DNA from: JACQQW01 sp964520655 | GTDB taxonomy: Bacteria; Omnitrophota; Gorgyraeia; Zapsychrales; Fredricksoniimonadaceae | Length of the DNA stretch: 64,000 nucleotides | Direction of reading: 5' to 3' | NCBI GenBank assembly: GCA_964520655.1 | Contig: CAZFNI010000004.1 | Location: 91,911 to 155,910, forward strand | Part shown: piece by piece, positions 27,236 to 36,200 of the stretch | Layout of the letters: every line of letters begins with the position of its first letter | How positions within the stretch are numbered: position 1 is the first letter of the stretch | Position numbers and translations under genes: made by a program | The notes under the pieces: model-generated | What the model was told of the DNA's origin: nothing | The model's database searches: none | What the model saw: only the letters and a program-made list of their open reading frames with translations

Positions 27236-30200
27236 GTGCCCCGAAAATTATTAAATCTATTCATTGCTGTGTGTTTATTGCCAATTCCTGGAGCGAGGGC
27301 GGATATCGTGTCTTTGCCTGCTCCCGGGACGATGGTGCCATTAAGCCCTGCCGTTGATCTTCCTGTATTAAAAGGCATAAAAGTTCACCCGAATGATCCA
27401 ATGCAGTTGGATTTTGTGCTAGATCAGCAAACTAAAACGAAAGTCATTGGCGATGCCGAAGCAAAGAAATTGGTCAAATATTTCCTGGCGAGCTTAACCA
27501 CGCCTGAGCAGGAGATGTGGGTCAACTTAAGCCCTTATGAAAAAGACCGCATCGTGCCGGAAAGTTTTGGTCAGACCGAAATGGGCCGCGACCTATTGGC
27601 TCAGGATTATTTACTCAAGCAGATCACCGCGAGTTTAGTCTATCCGGAAGGGGATATTGGCAAACAGTTCTGGAAGAGGGTTTACGAGTTATCCGGGAAT
27701 AAGAATGTCCCGGTCAATACGTTTAATAAAGTCTGGATCGTTCCTGATAAAGCCGTCATCTATGAGAATGCGAAATCCGGGACAGCGTATGTGGTGGAGT
27801 CAAGTCTTAAGGTTATGACAGAGCAAGATTATTTGGCTACAAGTAAGCATGAGGCAACGGGTCCTGCCGCCGCCTCACCTGTTTCGTCCTCGCGCCACCC
27901 ATCCCCCGGTGGGGTAGCCGATGAAAAGACGACATTTCCCCTGGCGCTGCGGTCAAAACAGGCTGACGCGGCGTCACCCGTTGCCGGCGTATCACAGATT
28001 GTTCGTGCCATTGTCATTCCTCAATTGACCAAAGAGGTCAACACCGGCGCTAACTTTGCCCAGCTGCGCCAGGTCTATAATTCTCTCATCTTAGCCACAT
28101 GGTACAAAAAGAAGATCAAGGACAGCATCCTCTCTAAAATCTATGCAGACAAATCCAAGGTTCGCGGAACGGAATATTTGGACAATACAAATGCGGCGTC
28201 GATCTATCAGCGTTATTTGGAAGCATTTAAGAAGGGTGCGTACAATTACATCAAAGAAGAACAAGATCCATCCACCGGTCAAACGATTCCCAGAAAGTAT
28301 TTCTCTGGTGGGGTTACCATGCTCACTATTTCACAAGCGATGGTGGCATCCAATAAAGAGCCGGGTGACACAAAGGATCTGATGCGGATTTCAGTTCAGC
28401 TTCAGCAGGCTGATCAAGCACAGCGCGCAAAAGAAACAAAGCCGCGTATTCGAAGATCGAATAGTGAAGTGGCTGCTTTGAAAAGCAGAATGAAGGATCT
28501 TCTCGATCGTGGTAAATATTCAGCGAGACAGCTTGCTGCGGCGCTGGATATTCCTGTCAAGACGGCGGAGAATTATGTTTTTCTCACTGATTTCCTATCG
28601 GAGCATCCTAATTTATTAAAAGTTAGAGAAGACCGTCCGCAAGAAGAGATCGATGCGGATATTGAAAAGGTCAGAGGTGCTTTAAGAAACGGGACGCGTA
28701 CTGTAAGACAAATCGCTGATGAAACTGGATTGAGTGTTAGTTTAATCTGGACATACATCAAAACTCACAAAGACTTAGAGAATAATCCTAATATTAAAAG
28801 AGAAAAAGTAATTGTAATGAGGTCAAAAGAACAGATCTCAATTGATAGAAAAAAGATCAGAGGCGTTGTTGAATCGAAGCCGGTCACGTTAAATGAGATA
28901 GTGTCAATAACTGGAATAAGAAGGTCTATAGTTGAAGATGATGTCCACGCGATGGGGTTGGACAAACATTCAAATTTCAGATTTATTCATAATAATAAAT
29001 CTCAAATAAGGAGTGTTTCAGAAAGTGGGAGGATCATAAAATCAGATGGAGAGAATGATCAGCAGCTAAATAGTGATAGAGCTCAGGTGGTTTATGATAT
29101 CGAAGGTATAATCAAACAATTTTTAGATCATTCGAACTTTATAAGCTATTCAAAAGATGATGGATTGATGATCAATGATCAACCGATGCAGTTGTTAAGG
29201 AGGGTTGGTTCTAATGATATTTTTCAGTATGGGAATTATGAGATTTGGATTATTAATAATAAGGCGTTTAATCCTGAAGATTTCAGAAATTCTTTTAATA
29301 TTTTGTCGGGTAGTTATGCAATACCTAAAATTCACTTTGCTGATCGATGGCAAAATATGGGGGTGGTAATTATGGATAGAATTGTTGGCTACTCATTGGG
29401 TGATACAAGAAATGCAACGGATTATTTTAGTGAGGTGTTAGATAAAACATACTTCTTTGTAGAGCTGATGCGTTGGATAGTTAATAATAATTTTGATGTG
29501 CCTAGAGAAGCAATTAAATCAGGGTATTTTCTGTTTGGTAGAAATGCAAACTTTCCTGCTTCATTTCCAAAAATATGGTTTACACCTGCCGTTCCTATAC
29601 AAAGAAAATCGGAAATGTCTTATGCTTCTAGGATTGCTCTTTTTGCTCATGCAATATTGGATGATGGTGACTTTATTAATGGGGTAGATGTTATTAGGGT
29701 ATTGGAGTACTTGAAAAGTAAATTGAGTAAAGAAGAAAGCGATGCTATTAGTAAAAGCGTTGCTAATAAAGGCATTGTTTTGCCAACACCGTGGAGATTT
29801 GAGGTTTTAGATAGATTTCAAAGGACGCGATTTACCCGTTTAGCTGATGTTATTCCAGGAAGAGATCGAGAATTTCTATCAAAGAATAATCTTGATTTTA
29901 TTGGAAGTGCTTGGGAGGCGAAGATAGATCGTACAAAAGGGTTAACATATGGATTACAAATCGGTATTGAGCAAGAGTATGATATTCAAAGCGAGCAAAC
30001 AAGGATTATATACGAAATTTTCCAAGAATTAATCGCACAAAGAAAAGATAAAGAAAGAAGTATTGTTATTTCTCAGGTTGGTTTGGGGGTTTCTCTTGTT
30101 GAGACGGCGGGAATAATTCGTACATTGAGTGCTGCATTTTTTGCTCAAGGGATATCGCCAAATGATCAAAAAGAGTGGACTATAACGATAGTTGGTGTTG

Positions 30201-30835
30201 ATGTTGAGGCTAGGGATTATGTGTCAGAATTAAAAATTAAGTCTTCAATGCAGACATTTTTCAATTTACATATTATATTTGCGCAAGCTGATGCATTGGT
30301 TGAGGGGGATATAAAAAGATTGGAGCAGTTTGGGCGACCAGATATTAGTTTCAATAGGTATGTTCACAGGGGGAATGAGTATTTGAATCAAGGTTTTTTT
30401 TCATTAAATAAAAATTACACGAGTGTTATAAATGCTTATTTGTGTATCAGAAATATTCTTCAGAATTCAAATCAAGGAGGATATTTAGTGCTTGAGCCTG
30501 TAAGTGTTCTCCCATATTTGAAAATTCCTGGGACATTGGTCAATGAGCAATATCCTCAGGCTGGTGTGTACAGAGTTCAAGATCCTTATGCTTTAACACT
30601 TGAGGGTCTTGAAGGATTTCTAGCAGCGCAAAAGAGTGCAATAGATTATGCCATGAAAGGCGGTATCGATCTTAATCCTTCTGCCATCGACATGGGGATC
30701 AAAGCTTCTGGTCAGGGAATAAACATGACGTTTGATCAGAAAATGCTGGAACAATTGCAGAACGCGGCAGGGTTTGTTCCTGTCATCATCAACATCGCAC
30801 CCATCCCAAGTCTTAAAACCTTCCTGAATTCGTAA
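27236..30835 (+). CDS. Giant secreted module protein 1: conserved N-module, HTH-like repeats, methyltransferase-like cargo, conserved tail
   Basis: 1199 residues from GTG. Signal peptide (MPRKLLNLFIAVCLLPIPGA, cleaved near ARA). Residues about 25-360 form a helical module shared with the protein at 39508 (VHPNDPMQLDF, MWVNLSPYEKD, NTFNKVWIVP, PRKYFSGG at 352-359). Three helix-turn-helix-like repeats follow about 60 residues apart (YSARQLAAALDIPVKTAENY, TVRQIADETGLSVSLIWTYI, TLNEIVSITGIRRSIVEDDV). Residues about 640-800 vaguely resemble a kinase-like fold. Residues about 940-1090 have a Rossmann/methyltransferase look (SQVGLGVSLVETAGI, TIVGVDVE, GGYLVLEP). The last 58 residues (GGIDLNPSAIDMG to VPVIINIAPIPSL) again match the 39508 protein. 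Bases 29000-30640 are clearly more AT-rich than both ends, as if cargo had been inserted. I do not know its function; the domain guesses in the middle are weak. Confidence 0.8.
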   Translation: MPRKLLNLFIAVCLLPIPGARADIVSLPAPGTMVPLSPAVDLPVLKGIKVHPNDPMQLDFVLDQQTKTKVIGDAEAKKLVKYFLASLTTPEQEMWVNLSPYEKDRIVPESFGQTEMGRDLLAQDYLLKQITASLVYPEGDIGKQFWKRVYELSGNKNVPVNTFNKVWIVPDKAVIYENAKSGTAYVVESSLKVMTEQDYLATSKHEATGPAAASPVSSSRHPSPGGVADEKTTFPLALRSKQADAASPVAGVSQIVRAIVIPQLTKEVNTGANFAQLRQVYNSLILATWYKKKIKDSILSKIYADKSKVRGTEYLDNTNAASIYQRYLEAFKKGAYNYIKEEQDPSTGQTIPRKYFSGGVTMLTISQAMVASNKEPGDTKDLMRISVQLQQADQAQRAKETKPRIRRSNSEVAALKSRMKDLLDRGKYSARQLAAALDIPVKTAENYVFLTDFLSEHPNLLKVREDRPQEEIDADIEKVRGALRNGTRTVRQIADETGLSVSLIWTYIKTHKDLENNPNIKREKVIVMRSKEQISIDRKKIRGVVESKPVTLNEIVSITGIRRSIVEDDVHAMGLDKHSNFRFIHNNKSQIRSVSESGRIIKSDGENDQQLNSDRAQVVYDIEGIIKQFLDHSNFISYSKDDGLMINDQPMQLLRRVGSNDIFQYGNYEIWIINNKAFNPEDFRNSFNILSGSYAIPKIHFADRWQNMGVVIMDRIVGYSLGDTRNATDYFSEVLDKTYFFVELMRWIVNNNFDVPREAIKSGYFLFGRNANFPASFPKIWFTPAVPIQRKSEMSYASRIALFAHAILDDGDFINGVDVIRVLEYLKSKLSKEESDAISKSVANKGIVLPTPWRFEVLDRFQRTRFTRLADVIPGRDREFLSKNNLDFIGSAWEAKIDRTKGLTYGLQIGIEQEYDIQSEQTRIIYEIFQELIAQRKDKERSIVISQVGLGVSLVETAGIIRTLSAAFFAQGISPNDQKEWTITIVGVDVEARDYVSELKIKSSMQTFFNLHIIFAQADALVEGDIKRLEQFGRPDISFNRYVHRGNEYLNQGFFSLNKNYTSVINAYLCIRNILQNSNQGGYLVLEPVSVLPYLKIPGTLVNEQYPQAGVYRVQDPYALTLEGLEGFLAAQKSAIDYAMKGGIDLNPSAIDMGIKASGQGINMTFDQKMLEQLQNAAGFVPVIINIAPIPSLKTFLNS

Positions 30836-31246
30836 CTATTTCTGTTTGGAGAATGCTTCTAGAGCTTTGCGTACTTTAAGAGGCAGGGGAACCTTTGTCC
30901 TGGTCTTGGGATTGATGGTCACGTGCACGGTTTTGGCTGTGCCAACTAAAATATTTTTTGCATTATGGATGGTGTATTCAAAAGAAAAGGATGTTTTACC
31001 GATATGTCCGACGGTGATCGTTACCATTATTTTGTCTCCAGCGTGCAGCGGGGCTTTGTAGTCGGAGGAGGCGTGGACAATGGGTAAGAAGTATTTTCCG
31101 CCTTTGAACATCTGGGGGAAGCTAAAACCAAAGGCTTCCAGTAAATGTTCGTAGGCATCATGGATGATCTTGAACTGGTTGGCAAAGAAAATAATGCCGG
31201 CTGCGTCGGTGTCATGCAAGCGCACTTGTGTTTTATAAATGAACAT
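30836..31246 (-). CDS. Acyl-CoA thioesterase, YbgC/4-hydroxybenzoyl-CoA thioesterase-like hotdog protein
   Basis: 136 residues on the minus strand. The hotdog signature LHDTDAAGIIFFANQFKIIHDAYE carries the catalytic Asp (residue 14) and is followed by YKAPLHAGDKIMVTITV and KTVHVTINPKT. It should hydrolyse short or aromatic acyl-CoA, or the menaquinone precursor DHNA-CoA; the substrate cannot be told from sequence. Its stop codon (30836-30838) directly abuts the stop of the convergent gene at 30835. It is divergent from the aquaporin gene. Confidence 0.88.
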   Translation of the reverse strand: MFIYKTQVRLHDTDAAGIIFFANQFKIIHDAYEHLLEAFGFSFPQMFKGGKYFLPIVHASSDYKAPLHAGDKIMVTITVGHIGKTSFSFEYTIHNAKNILVGTAKTVHVTINPKTRTKVPLPLKVRKALEAFSKQK

Positions 31247-31268
31247 GAAACTAGTTTACACCAAGCGA

Positions 31269-31296
31269 TTGACAAACGCCAATAAGAATGTAATAT
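31269..31296 (+). promoter_or_regulatory. Sigma70 promoter of the aquaporin-tpx-sod cluster
   Basis: TTGACA at 31269-31274, 16-base spacer, TAATAT at 31291-31296. About 40 bases of leader lead to AAAGGAG before ATG 31341. Confidence 0.6.
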
Positions 31297-31340
31297 AACA
31301 ATCCCTAAGGAAATCAAACGTACAAAACGCAAAGGAGCCT

Positions 31341-32000
31341 ATGAACAAAAAAGCCTTGATCGCGGAATTTGTCGGAACATTCACCCTGATTTTTATTGGA
31401 GTTGGAGCCATTGCCGCAGACCATATCTCGGGTGGCAAGCTTGGTCTTACCGGTATCGCTTTGGCGCACGGCCTGGCCATCGCGGTCATGGTGTCAGCGA
31501 CGGCGGCAGCCAGCGGCGGTCATTTAAATCCGGCGGTCACTATCGGTCTGTGGTCGGCTAAAAAGATCGATACACAACTTGCGTTGGGCTATCTGGCGTC
31601 ACAGTGTTTCGGGGCAGTGATAGCGGCTTTTTTGATCAAGTGCGCGGTGCCTGCTGACGCGTTGATCGCGGTCAATATGGGTACGCCTGCTCCCGGGGCC
31701 GGGATCCCTGGCTATATGGCGCTTTTTACGGAGATCGTGCTGACATTTTTCCTGGTGTTTGTGGTCTATGGAACAGGGGTTGATCCCAAAGGACCAAAAT
31801 GCGGTGGTTTATTTATCGGATTGACTGTTGCTTTGGATATCATGATGGGTGGTCCGATCAGCGGCGCTGCCATGAATCCGGCGCGTTACCTGGGGCCGGC
31901 GTTGTTTGGCGGCGGGCTTCATGATTTTCCGATCTACTGGGCAGGTCCGATCTTAGGCGGTATTTTCGCGGCACAAGTCTATAAGAAACAATTAGAATAA
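31341..32000 (+). CDS. Aquaporin / MIP-family channel
   Basis: 219 residues, six membrane helices plus two half-helices. Both NPA boxes are intact: GGHLNPAVT (Asn63) and GAAMNPARYLGPA (Asn179), the second followed by the selectivity-filter Arg182. MIP channels pass water, glycerol or hydrogen peroxide. The short loops and absence of the glycerol-type insertions suggest a water-type or aquaporin-Z/PIP-like pore (inference). A good AAAGGAG site precedes ATG. It is followed within 12 bases by tpx and then sod, suggesting an oxidative-stress unit. Confidence 0.93.
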   Translation: MNKKALIAEFVGTFTLIFIGVGAIAADHISGGKLGLTGIALAHGLAIAVMVSATAAASGGHLNPAVTIGLWSAKKIDTQLALGYLASQCFGAVIAAFLIKCAVPADALIAVNMGTPAPGAGIPGYMALFTEIVLTFFLVFVVYGTGVDPKGPKCGGLFIGLTVALDIMMGGPISGAAMNPARYLGPALFGGGLHDFPIYWAGPILGGIFAAQVYKKQLE

Positions 32001-32011
32001 GAGGAGAATAT

Positions 32012-32512
32012 ATGTCTGAACGTGCAGGTGCTGTTACCATGAAAGGTAACCCGTTAACATTAGTTGGAACAGAAATTAAACCCGGCGCTGCTGCTCCGGA
32101 TGTAACCTTGGTCGCTAATGACCTTTCCGAAGTTAAATTGTCCTCGTTTAAAGGTAAGAAAGTGATCTTATCTGTTGTTCCTTCGCTGGATACGCCGGTT
32201 TGCGATCTGCAGACCAAGCGTTTTAATCAAGAAGCATCGAAATTGAACAATGTGGCCGTATTAACAGTCAGTAAAGACCTTCCGTTTGCCCAGAAGCGCT
32301 GGTGTGGGGCGGTGGGCGCCTCTGCGGTTAAGACATTGTCGGATTACCGCGGTAATTTTGGCGAGCAATACGGGGTGTTGATCAAGGGGTTGAATTTACT
32401 GGCCCGTGCCATTTTTGTTCTGGATGAGAACGGCAAAGTGACCTATACTCAATTGGTCAAAGAAGTTGCCACTGAACCCGATTATGAAGCCGTGTTAAAA
32501 GCGGTCAGATAA
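32012..32512 (+). CDS. tpx: Thiol peroxidase (atypical 2-Cys peroxiredoxin)
   Basis: 166 residues, full length for Tpx. The peroxidatic Cys64 lies in SLDTPVCDLQTKRFN and the resolving Cys98 in KRWCG, at the same separation as in E. coli Tpx (Cys61/Cys95). The N-terminus has the typical VTMKGNPLTLVG. It reduces hydrogen and organic peroxides with thioredoxin. AGAGGAG precedes the ATG. It lies between an aquaporin and superoxide dismutase in one apparent operon. Confidence 0.96.
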   Translation: MSERAGAVTMKGNPLTLVGTEIKPGAAAPDVTLVANDLSEVKLSSFKGKKVILSVVPSLDTPVCDLQTKRFNQEASKLNNVAVLTVSKDLPFAQKRWCGAVGASAVKTLSDYRGNFGEQYGVLIKGLNLLARAIFVLDENGKVTYTQLVKEVATEPDYEAVLKAVR

Positions 32513-32538
32513 CATATTGAATTTATAGAGGAGAGAAT

Positions 32539-33153
32539 ATGGCTTATTCATTGCCCCCGTTGTCATATGCGTATAACGCTTTAGAACCTCACATTGATGC
32601 GCGCACGATGGAGATCCATCACACCAAGCATCATCAGGCCTATATCAATAATGTCAACAATGCCCTTAAAGGCAAAGCAGACCTTGAAAATAAATCCGTC
32701 GAAGATCTGATCTCGAATCTAAATGCGGTGCCGGAAGATATCCGCAATGTGGTGCGCAATAACGGCGGCGGTCATGCTAATCACAGTTTATTCTGGACGG
32801 TGATCGGGCCTAATGCCGGCGGTTCTCCGAAGGGGCGCGTCGCCGAAGCGATTGTCGCGGCCTTTGGTTCTTTTGATTTATTTAAAGAAAAATTCGCCCA
32901 GGCTGCGACCACGCGTTTTGGTTCTGGCTGGGCGTGGTTGTCTTTGACCAAGGAGGGCAAGCTTGAAGTGTCATCCACGGCTAATCAAGATAGTCCGATC
33001 ATGGAAGGGAAATTCCCTCTGTTAGGGATCGATGTTTGGGAGCACGCGTATTATCTGCATTATCAAAATCGGAGGCCTGATTACATTGCTGCGTTCTGGA
33101 ATGTTGTCAATTGGGCAGAAGTAGAAAAGCGTTACACCGTCGGTAATAAATAG
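32539..33153 (+). CDS. sodA: Fe/Mn superoxide dismutase
   Basis: 204 residues. The four metal ligands are visible: His27 (EIHHTKHHQAY), His82 (ANHSLFW), Asp165 and His169 (DVWEHAYYLHYQNRRPDYI). The protein has no signal peptide and is probably cytoplasmic. The metal preference cannot be settled, though the GGGHANHSLFW context is common in Mn-type enzymes. It has a GGAGAG site 8 bases before ATG and is the last gene of the aquaporin-tpx-sod group. Confidence 0.95.
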   Translation: MAYSLPPLSYAYNALEPHIDARTMEIHHTKHHQAYINNVNNALKGKADLENKSVEDLISNLNAVPEDIRNVVRNNGGGHANHSLFWTVIGPNAGGSPKGRVAEAIVAAFGSFDLFKEKFAQAATTRFGSGWAWLSLTKEGKLEVSSTANQDSPIMEGKFPLLGIDVWEHAYYLHYQNRRPDYIAAFWNVVNWAEVEKRYTVGNK

Positions 33154-33196
33154 CTTCTTGTTGTCCTGTTCTTGCTGAAAAATTTTTAAAATAGTT

Positions 33197-33264
33197 TTGA
33201 CATCCCTGTTTTTGTTACTACTATATGTAGTAGTTGTCAGGTTTGTCATGCGTATATATAGTGT
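33197..33264 (+). promoter_or_regulatory. nrdA promoter with two NrdR-type boxes
   Basis: TTGACA lies at 33197-33202. A near-perfect 18-base palindrome ACTACTATATGTAGTAGT (33217-33234) covers the -10 position. A second, half-conserved box ending TATAGTGT (33249-33264) lies with its centre 31 bases downstream of the first centre. In known NrdR regulation two 16-base boxes resembling ACACTATATATAGTGT are about three helix turns apart and repress ribonucleotide reductase genes. The spacing and the overlap with the promoter are seen; the regulator is inferred, as nrdR is not in the window. Confidence 0.65.
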
Positions 33265-33290
33265 TTTTCGATTTTTTAAGGAGATCCGCA

Positions 33291-36200
33291 ATGCCGCAAA
33301 ACACCACCACCGAATCATTCGATATTAAAGTCCAAAAGCGCAACGGCCAAGTCATTGAATTCATCCCCAGCCGCATCACGCATGCGATCGCCAACTCGTT
33401 CAAAGAACAGTTGGGGTTGCCCAGGGAATCGGAATTGCCAGAAGAGAATATGCTGGATGCCCAGAAAGTGACGGCCAAGGTGGTCGCGGTCATTAAAGAG
33501 CGCGCGGTACAGAAGCCTTTTTTGACGGTCGAGGAGATCCAGGATGAAGTCATCCGTCAATTGTATGAGAATGGTTTCAAAGAAGCCGGGGAGCGTTATG
33601 CCAGCTACCGCCGTCATCACGCGGCCCGCCGCCAGTTATTCGAATTGTATTCCATCACCAAACGTGACGGTAAAGTCGTTTCTTTTAAACAAGAGAAGAT
33701 CACGCTCGCGATCGCCAAGTCTTTGATCGCCCATAACAAAGGTGTTTTTAATGAGATCTTGATCGAGAAGGCCCACGAACTTTCCGAGAAGGTTGTTTCC
33801 GAGATCCGCACCAAGTGGCCGGAAGGTAAGGCGGTCAATATCGAAGAGATCCAGGATATCGTCGAGAAGGTCATTATGTCCGCTGGTTACCATGAAGTAG
33901 CCAAGCGTTACATCATTTACCGCGAAGAACGCGCCAAAGCCCGCCGTGCTCAAGAATTAGCAGCTATGCCGTCGGAATCCTATGAATGGGCCAAGAACCT
34001 GGTCATTAAGACCGCCAAGGGTGAGCGCCCCATTGATCTCGATGAGATCCGTTTTAATTTTGAATCCTGCTGCAAGGGCTTAAGCGATGTGTCGGTCGAT
34101 GTGATGTTCAAGGAAGCGGTGAAGAATTATTTTAACGGCATGAATGAACGTCAGATGTCCTTGGCCAATATCATGTCCGCGCGCTCATTCATCGAGAAAG
34201 AACCGAATTACGGGTTCGTGGCAGCTCGTCTTTTGCTGTTGATGGAATATCAGGAAGCGTTGGGCTATGAGGTGTCCTTTGACCGCATGAAAGTGGAATA
34301 TCCGGCGTATTTAACGGCGTACGTTAATAAGGCGGTAGAGTTGGAATTGCTGGATCCGGCCTTAAAACAGTTCGACCTGAAAATGCTGGGTCAGGCGATC
34401 GTTGCTGAGCGCGATTATATTTTCCGTTATATGGGATTGCAGACATTGTATGATCGTTATTTTATCCATTGGGAAGATAAACGCATCGAATTGCCGCAGA
34501 TCTTCTGGATGCGCGTGGCGATGGGCTTATGTGTCAATGAAGGGGCGCAAAAGAACGCGCGCGCGATCGAATTTTATAATATGCTGTCCACGTTCCGTTT
34601 TATGTCGTCAACCCCGACGCTGTTTAATTCCGGGACACGCCATCCGCAATTGTCGTCCTGTTTTCTAACGACGATCGAAGATGATCTGCAGCATATCTTT
34701 AAATGTATTCAGGATGATGCCATGCTCTCCAAATGGAGCGGCGGGCTTGGTAATGACTGGACAAGCGTCCGTGCCATGGGCAGCCGCATCAAAGGGACCA
34801 ACGGAAAAAGCCAGGGGATCATCCCGTTTTTAAAGGTCGCTAATGACACGGCCCTTGCTGTTAATCAGGGGGGCAAGCGCCAGGGGGCTATGTGTGCTTA
34901 TCTGGAAGTTTGGCATTTGGATGTGGAAGACTTTTTGGAATTGCGCAAGAACACTGGTGATGACCGTCGCCGCACCCATGACATGCACACCGCCAGCTGG
35001 ATCCCGGATCTGTTCATGAAGAGGGTTAAGGCCAACGCGGATTGGACATTGTTTACGCCGTCTGAAGCGCCGGACCTTCACCATGTCTACGGCAAAGAAT
35101 TTGAAAAACGCTACGAAGCCTATGAACAAAAAGCTAAAGAAGGCAAGATGAAGAATTTCAAGGTCATCTCTGCTGTCCAGTTGTGGCGCAAGATGCTTTC
35201 CATGGTCTTTGAAACAGGACATCCCTGGCTGACCTGGAAAGACCCGTCCAATGTGCGTTCACCCCAGGATCACGTCGGGGTTGTGCATAGTTCGAATTTG
35301 TGCACGGAGATCTTGCTCAATACTTCTGCTGATGAGACGGCTGTCTGCAACCTGGGCTCCGTCAACCTGGCAGCGCATGTGTCGATCGATGGTATCGATC
35401 ATAAAAAATTGCGCGAAACTGTCACCGCAGCGGTGCGCATGCTGGATAATGTCATTGATATCAACTATTATCCGGTCGTGGAAGCTAAGAATGCCAATCA
35501 GCGCCACCGCCCCGTGGGATTGGGGTTGATGGGTTTTCAGGATGCGCTGTATAATCTAAATGCCAGTTATGCCTCTAAAGAGGGTATCGAGTTCGCTGAC
35601 GAGAGCATGGAAGCTATTTCTTACTATGCGATCTTAGCCTCGACGGATCTGGCCAAAGAACGCGGGCAGTATTCGACCTTTAAAGGTTCCAAGTGGGACC
35701 GCGGTTTATTGCCGATCGATACCATCGCGTTGATGGAAGAAGAGCGCGGCGGTTTCTTGCAGATGGATCGTTCCAGCCGCATGGACTGGAAGCCGGTGCG
35801 CGAAGCCATCAAGAAGAACGGCCTGCGCAACAGTTTGATCATGGCCATCGCCCCGACGGCGACCATCGGCAACATCACCGGTGTCACCCAGTCGATCGAG
35901 CCTATGTATAAGAATGTGTTCGTTAAAAGCAATCTTTCCGGTGAATTCACGGTGATCAATGAATATTTAGTCGAGGACTTAAAGAAATTGAAGATCTGGG
36001 ACCAGGAAATGATCGACGATCTCAAATATTTTGATGGGTCCGTTCAGGAGATCAAGCGTATCCCGGCTGCGTTAAAGGCCAAATATGCCGCTGCCTTTGA
36101 GATCGATTATGAATGGATCATTGAGGCTGGCAGCCGCCGTCAGAAATGGATCGACATGGGCGAATCGCTCAATCTTTATCAGGCCAAACCATCGGGCAAA

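Noticed and set aside
27829..28017. Minus-strand frame within the first giant gene
   Set aside because: It lies in a Pro/Ser-rich linker of the plus-strand gene and has no features of its own.
28490..28960. Reading the 27236 protein as a transcription factor because of HTH-like repeats
   Set aside because: The apparent signal peptide and the module shared with a glycosyltransferase-like protein make export more likely.
33234..33290. Upstream extension of nrdA
   Set aside because: It would run through the NrdR-type operator; ATG 33291 has a good AAGGAG site and the family N-terminus.
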